From NCBI GenBank assembly GCA_024235895.1, contig JACKLM010000004.1:496001-560000 (forward strand): DNA of 64,000 bases, in the 5' to 3' direction. The notes beneath the pieces were generated by a model. It was not told the DNA's origin and ran no database searches. It worked only from the letters and a program-made list of their open reading frames with translations. The translations under genes and the position numbers were made by a program. Of this stretch, positions 61,031-64,000 are shown piece by piece (the first letter of the stretch is position 1; each line of letters opens with the position of its first letter). This DNA comes from Burkholderiaceae bacterium (lineage in GTDB: Bacteria > Pseudomonadota > Gammaproteobacteria > Burkholderiales > Burkholderiaceae_C).

Positions 61031-61786
61031 TCACGTCGGCACGACGAGGCGGTGCCGGGCCATCCAGCGCAACCCCGCCGGCGCGTCGGCCGGTGCCGGT
61101 TGCAGCCGCATCGCCAGCGCGCGGCGCGCGCCGTCGTCCAGCCGCCGCCACAGGAAGTCGCCCGCATTGCCGGGGTCGCGGTCGACGAAGAGCTGCGAGG
61201 CGATCTCGCCGAAGCTCGGGTGGCGAAGCTTGACGTGGATGTGCGGCGTGCGGCCGGGGTAGGGGACGGGCCGTATCGTGCGCAGGCGCACGCTGCCGTC
61301 GGGCCCGGTGACGGCAGCGCCGAATCCCTGGAAGCCGGGGTCGAACCGCCCCTGGTCGTGCGGCTGACGCGGGTGGCGGTAGACGGCCAGCGCGTCGCAC
61401 TGCCAGATCTCGACCTCGGCGCCGTCGACCACGAGGCCGTCGCGGTCCGCGACCTGCAGCGCCAGCGCCAGGTGCTCGCCGCGCGCCGCCGCGACACCTC
61501 CGCCCACCTCGGTGAGGTCGGCATCCCAGCCGCCGGCGGCGAACGGGCCTGCGTCGCGCCAGCGGCGCGAGGGGTAGAAGGGGCCCTCGGTCATCGCCGG
61601 CAGCACGCGCGCGGCGGCCGCCAGCGTCGGGCAGCCGATCGCTGCCAGCGCGATCACCCGGGCGCCGCCGAGGAACCGGCGGCGCGATGCCGCAGCTGGC
61701 GCGGCGCCAGCGGCCGACGGCATCGGGGTCGAAGGGGCGGCCGCGTCGTGACCCTGGCGCGGCATCGGGCGGGTGGGTGCGTCCAT
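61031..61786 (-). CDS. Tat-exported intradiol ring-cleavage dioxygenase family protein
   Basis: 251 residues. A twin-arginine signal SRRRFLGG at residues 34-41 with a hydrophobic stretch ARVIALAAIGCPTLAAA, then a protocatechuate-3,4-dioxygenase-like domain: TEGPFYPS, VVDGAEVEIWQCDALAVYRHP (first Tyr ligand), YPGRTPHIHVKL (Tyr, His, His iron ligands). An exported stand-alone member, unlike catabolic PcaGH. The substrate is unknown. The ATG at 61786 gives the Tat motif its usual distance. Divergent from the MFS gene. Confidence 0.87.
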   Translation of the reverse strand: MDAPTRPMPRQGHDAAAPSTPMPSAAGAAPAAASRRRFLGGARVIALAAIGCPTLAAAARVLPAMTEGPFYPSRRWRDAGPFAAGGWDADLTEVGGGVAAARGEHLALALQVADRDGLVVDGAEVEIWQCDALAVYRHPRQPHDQGRFDPGFQGFGAAVTGPDGSVRLRTIRPVPYPGRTPHIHVKLRHPSFGEIASQLFVDRDPGNAGDFLWRRLDDGARRALAMRLQPAPADAPAGLRWMARHRLVVPT

Positions 61787-61841
61787 GCCCGATTCGAGCA
61801 TCGGTCGTCGAACCCTGCATACTTCCAGGTCTTCCCCGACG

Positions 61842-63068
61842 ATGAATCCCGACGCCTCGACCCTCTGGCGCGGTCCGCGCTGGTCGCTGGCCCTGCTGCT
61901 CGCCACTCTGTCGACGCTCGGGCCGTTCTCGATCGACACCTACCTGCCGGCCTTCGCCGGCATCGGCGAGTCGCTGGGCGCCACGCCGGTTCAGATGCAG
62001 CAGACGCTGTCGAGCTACCTGCTCGGCTTCGCGGCGATGAACCTGTTCCACGGCGCGCTGGCCGACAGCTTCGGTCGCCGCCCGGTCGTGCTCGCGGGGA
62101 TCGTGGTCTTCACGCTGGCGTCGGCGGGCTGTGCGCTGGCACCGTCGATCGGCTGGCTGGTGGCGTTTCGCGCGCTGCAGGGCTTGTCCGCAGGCGCCGG
62201 CACCGTGGTCGCGCGCGCGATCATCCGCGACATGTTCCCGCCCGCCGAGGCGCAGCGGGTGATGTCGCAGGTGACGATCTACTTCGGCGTCGCGCCGGCG
62301 GTGGCGCCGGTGGTCGGCGGCTGGCTGTTCGTGCTCGCCGGCTGGCGGTCGATCTTCTGGTTCCTCGCCATCGTCGGGGCGCTGCTCGCGTGGCTGAACT
62401 GGCGCGCGCTGCCCGAGACGCTGCACGCCAGCCACGTGCAGCGTTTCGCGCCGCGGCCGCTGCTGGCGGGCTACCGGCAGTTGCTGGGCAGCGCGCGCTT
62501 CATGATGCTGGTGCTGGCCAGCGGGCTGCCGTTCAACGGGCTGTTCCTCTACGTGCTGGCGTCGCCGGTGTTCATGGGCGAGCACCTGGGGCTGGCGCCG
62601 ACGCAGTTCTTCTGGCTCTTCCTGGCCAGCATCGGCGGCATCATGGCCGGTGCGTGGACCTCGGGGCGGCTGGCCGGGCGCATCCCACTGCGCCGCCAGG
62701 TGCGGCACGGGTTCACGGTGATGGTCGTGGTGTCGGGGCTCAACGTCGCGCTCAATGCGACGCTGGCGCCGCACCCGGCATGGGCGCTGCCGCCGATCGC
62801 GTTCTTCGCGTTCGGCTGGGCACTGGTGATGCCGGCGGTGACGCTGATGGTGCTCGACGAAGTGCCCGAGCGGCGCGGCATGGCGTCGTCGCTGCAGGCC
62901 TGCATCGCCAGCATCGCCAACGCCATCGTCGCCGGGCTGCTGGTGCCGCTGGTCATGCACTCGACGCTGGCGCTCGCGCTGGCCTCGGCGGCGCTGACGG
63001 CGATCGGGATCCTCGCCTGGCGCCGGGTGGCGGGGCGCCGGAGCGCGCCGCCACCCGGTTCAAGTTAG
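61842..63068 (+). CDS. Bcr/CflA-type MFS drug exporter
   Basis: 408 residues with 12 predicted helices. Motif A GALADSFGRRPVVLAG between helices 2 and 3, the DHA1 motif in WLVAFRALQGLSAGAG, and TLGPFSIDTYLPAFAGIGESL in helix 1 are characteristic of the Bcr/CflA branch (bicyclomycin, chloramphenicol and related efflux). A possible -10 box CATACT lies at 61818-61823. Confidence 0.93.
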   Translation: MNPDASTLWRGPRWSLALLLATLSTLGPFSIDTYLPAFAGIGESLGATPVQMQQTLSSYLLGFAAMNLFHGALADSFGRRPVVLAGIVVFTLASAGCALAPSIGWLVAFRALQGLSAGAGTVVARAIIRDMFPPAEAQRVMSQVTIYFGVAPAVAPVVGGWLFVLAGWRSIFWFLAIVGALLAWLNWRALPETLHASHVQRFAPRPLLAGYRQLLGSARFMMLVLASGLPFNGLFLYVLASPVFMGEHLGLAPTQFFWLFLASIGGIMAGAWTSGRLAGRIPLRRQVRHGFTVMVVVSGLNVALNATLAPHPAWALPPIAFFAFGWALVMPAVTLMVLDEVPERRGMASSLQACIASIANAIVAGLLVPLVMHSTLALALASAALTAIGILAWRRVAGRRSAPPPGSS

Positions 63069-63093
63069 GACGCGCCGAGCCGATCTCCATGCG

Positions 63094-64000
63094 ATGGAGC
63101 CAGGCATCCTCGGCGGTGTTCGCGTGGCGCTGCCGTCGGCGGCCCGTCGTAGGCGCTGGCGCGGGCGCGTCCTGGCGCCGTCGCTGGCGGCCATCGCGCT
63201 CGCCCTGGCCGCCGGCGCGACGCGCGCCGTCGAGGGCGACGCGGCCCGCGTGCCCTCGCCGGCCACCGAGGCCGAAGCCGGCGCGGTGGCGGACGGCTCC
63301 ATGCCCGATGCCGACCCGATGACGCAGCTCGGGCACCGCCTGCAGCGCGTGCTCGGTGCGCGGCCGGCGGGCGATGCGCGGGGCACGCACGAGATCGAGC
63401 TGCCCTTGCGACGAACGGCGACGACGCCGCGTGCGGCGCGGCGCAGGGTCGACGCGCACGCGGGCCCGCGCGCTCGCGCCGCGCCATCCTGGGGCTATGG
63501 CGACGCCGACGGCCCGGCGCGCTGGGCCGCGCTCGACCCGGCGTGGTCGCTGTGCGCCGAGGGCCGCCGCCAGAGCCCGATCGACCTGCGCGACGGCATC
63601 GCCGTCGATCTGCCGCCGTTGCGGTTCGACTACCGGCCGAGCGGCTTTCGCGTCGTCGACACCGGGCGCACGGTGCGCGTCGACCTCGATGCCGGCAACG
63701 CGATCGAGGTCGGCGGCCGGCGTTACGCGCTGCAGCACCTGTCGTTTCGACGCCCCTCCGAGGAGCGCATCGACGGGCGACAGTTCGAGATGTCGGTGCA
63801 GCTGCAGCATCGCGATGCCGACGGCCGGATCGCGATCGTCGCCGTCGTGCTCGACGAGGGCCCGGCGCTGCCGCTGGTGCAGCGCGTGTGGGGCGACCTG
63901 CCGCTCGAGCGGCAGGTGCCGGCCGACGGTCACGGGCAGATCGATCCGTCCGGGCTGCTGCCCGAGGCGCGCGGCTACATCACCTACCTCGGCTCGCTGA
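63094..64000 (+). CDS. Alpha-carbonic-anhydrase-like protein with substituted zinc ligands (3' partial)
   Basis: At least 302 residues, open to the window edge. A basic N-terminus and hydrophobic segment (LAPSLAAIALALAAGATRA, about 32-50) suggest a signal peptide, followed by about 80 residues of low similarity, then the alpha-CA fold from SWGYGDADGPARWAAL (about 132). Family pattern: RRQSPIDLRDG, PSEERIDGRQFEM, RVWGDLPLE, YITYLGSL. The three zinc histidines (94, 96, 119 in human CA II) align with Ser217, Arg219 and Gln236, so hydration activity is not expected. ATG 63094 chosen; GTG 63124 is an alternative. Confidence 0.75.
   Translation, partial: MEPGILGGVRVALPSAARRRRWRGRVLAPSLAAIALALAAGATRAVEGDAARVPSPATEAEAGAVADGSMPDADPMTQLGHRLQRVLGARPAGDARGTHEIELPLRRTATTPRAARRRVDAHAGPRARAAPSWGYGDADGPARWAALDPAWSLCAEGRRQSPIDLRDGIAVDLPPLRFDYRPSGFRVVDTGRTVRVDLDAGNAIEVGGRRYALQHLSFRRPSEERIDGRQFEMSVQLQHRDADGRIAIVAVVLDEGPALPLVQRVWGDLPLERQVPADGHGQIDPSGLLPEARGYITYLGSL

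Overview
The window looks like a chromosomal segment of a very GC-rich betaproteobacterium, most likely order Burkholderiales (Rubrivivax/Leptothrix/Caldimonas-type relatives). This rests on gene content and order seen by eye: dynamin-mutY, rapZ-LON, recN-nadK-hrcA, gpmA-rhodanese-grxC-secB-gpsA, the cox operon followed by SURF1-ctaA-ctaB-sco-rpoH, and yqgE-ruvX-pyrR-pyrB-pyrX. No database search was run. Coding density is high and most of the window is core genome.

Layout. 0-7.4 kb: end of a dynamin-like gene, mutY, then rapZ, recN and nadK on the minus strand, hrcA and a tRNA-Ile(CAU). 7.5-9 kb: a glycine-zipper lipoprotein and an HNH nuclease with a tandem repeat over its 3' end. 9-18.1 kb: a TetR-controlled fatty-acid beta-oxidation operon (acyl-CoA dehydrogenase, DUF2147, FadN-type fusion, thiolase, enoyl-CoA hydratase, SGNH hydrolase, SDR). 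18.1-21.4 kb: an accessory island of visibly lower GC. It holds a secreted SPGFW-motif protein and a translationally coupled PqqD-like / HPr-kinase-like / nucleotidyltransferase trio, an uncharacterised putative protein-modification cassette and the best candidate here for undescribed biology. 21.4-25.2 kb: thioesterase, Atm1-type ABC exporter, a 5'-truncated PEP-CTERM gene and a VapBC module. 25.2-28.6 kb: a MacAB/Lol-like ABC system whose adaptor gene is frameshifted. 28.6-34.3 kb: gpmA, rhodanese, grxC, secB, gpsA, trmL, comF and a BioC-like methyltransferase. 34.3-43.6 kb: aa3 cytochrome c oxidase with assembly factors and heme A/O synthesis. 43.6-45.1 kb: a nested palindromic repeat island and rpoH, whose promoter carries a perfect CIRCE element. 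45.2-50 kb: a MASE1/CHASE hybrid histidine kinase and a photolyase. 50.1-58.4 kb: pyrimidine synthesis and nucleotide salvage, including a dihydroorotase homologue without its metal-binding histidines, a DeoA-like/Prs-like coupled pair and an authentic pyrC. 58.4-64 kb: an NYN protein, htpX with a sigma32-like promoter, RNase P RNA, an exported intradiol dioxygenase, an MFS drug exporter and the start of an alpha-carbonic-anhydrase-like gene whose zinc ligands are replaced.

Two regulatory themes connect the window. First, heat shock: HrcA is encoded at 6.2 kb, its operator lies on the rpoH promoter at 45.1 kb, and htpX carries a sigma32-type promoter. Second, many genes have a TAGAAT-like -10 box ending only 6-8 nt before the start codon, which implies leaderless transcripts. 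The same spacing from the -10 box to the 5' end of RNase P RNA supports this reading.
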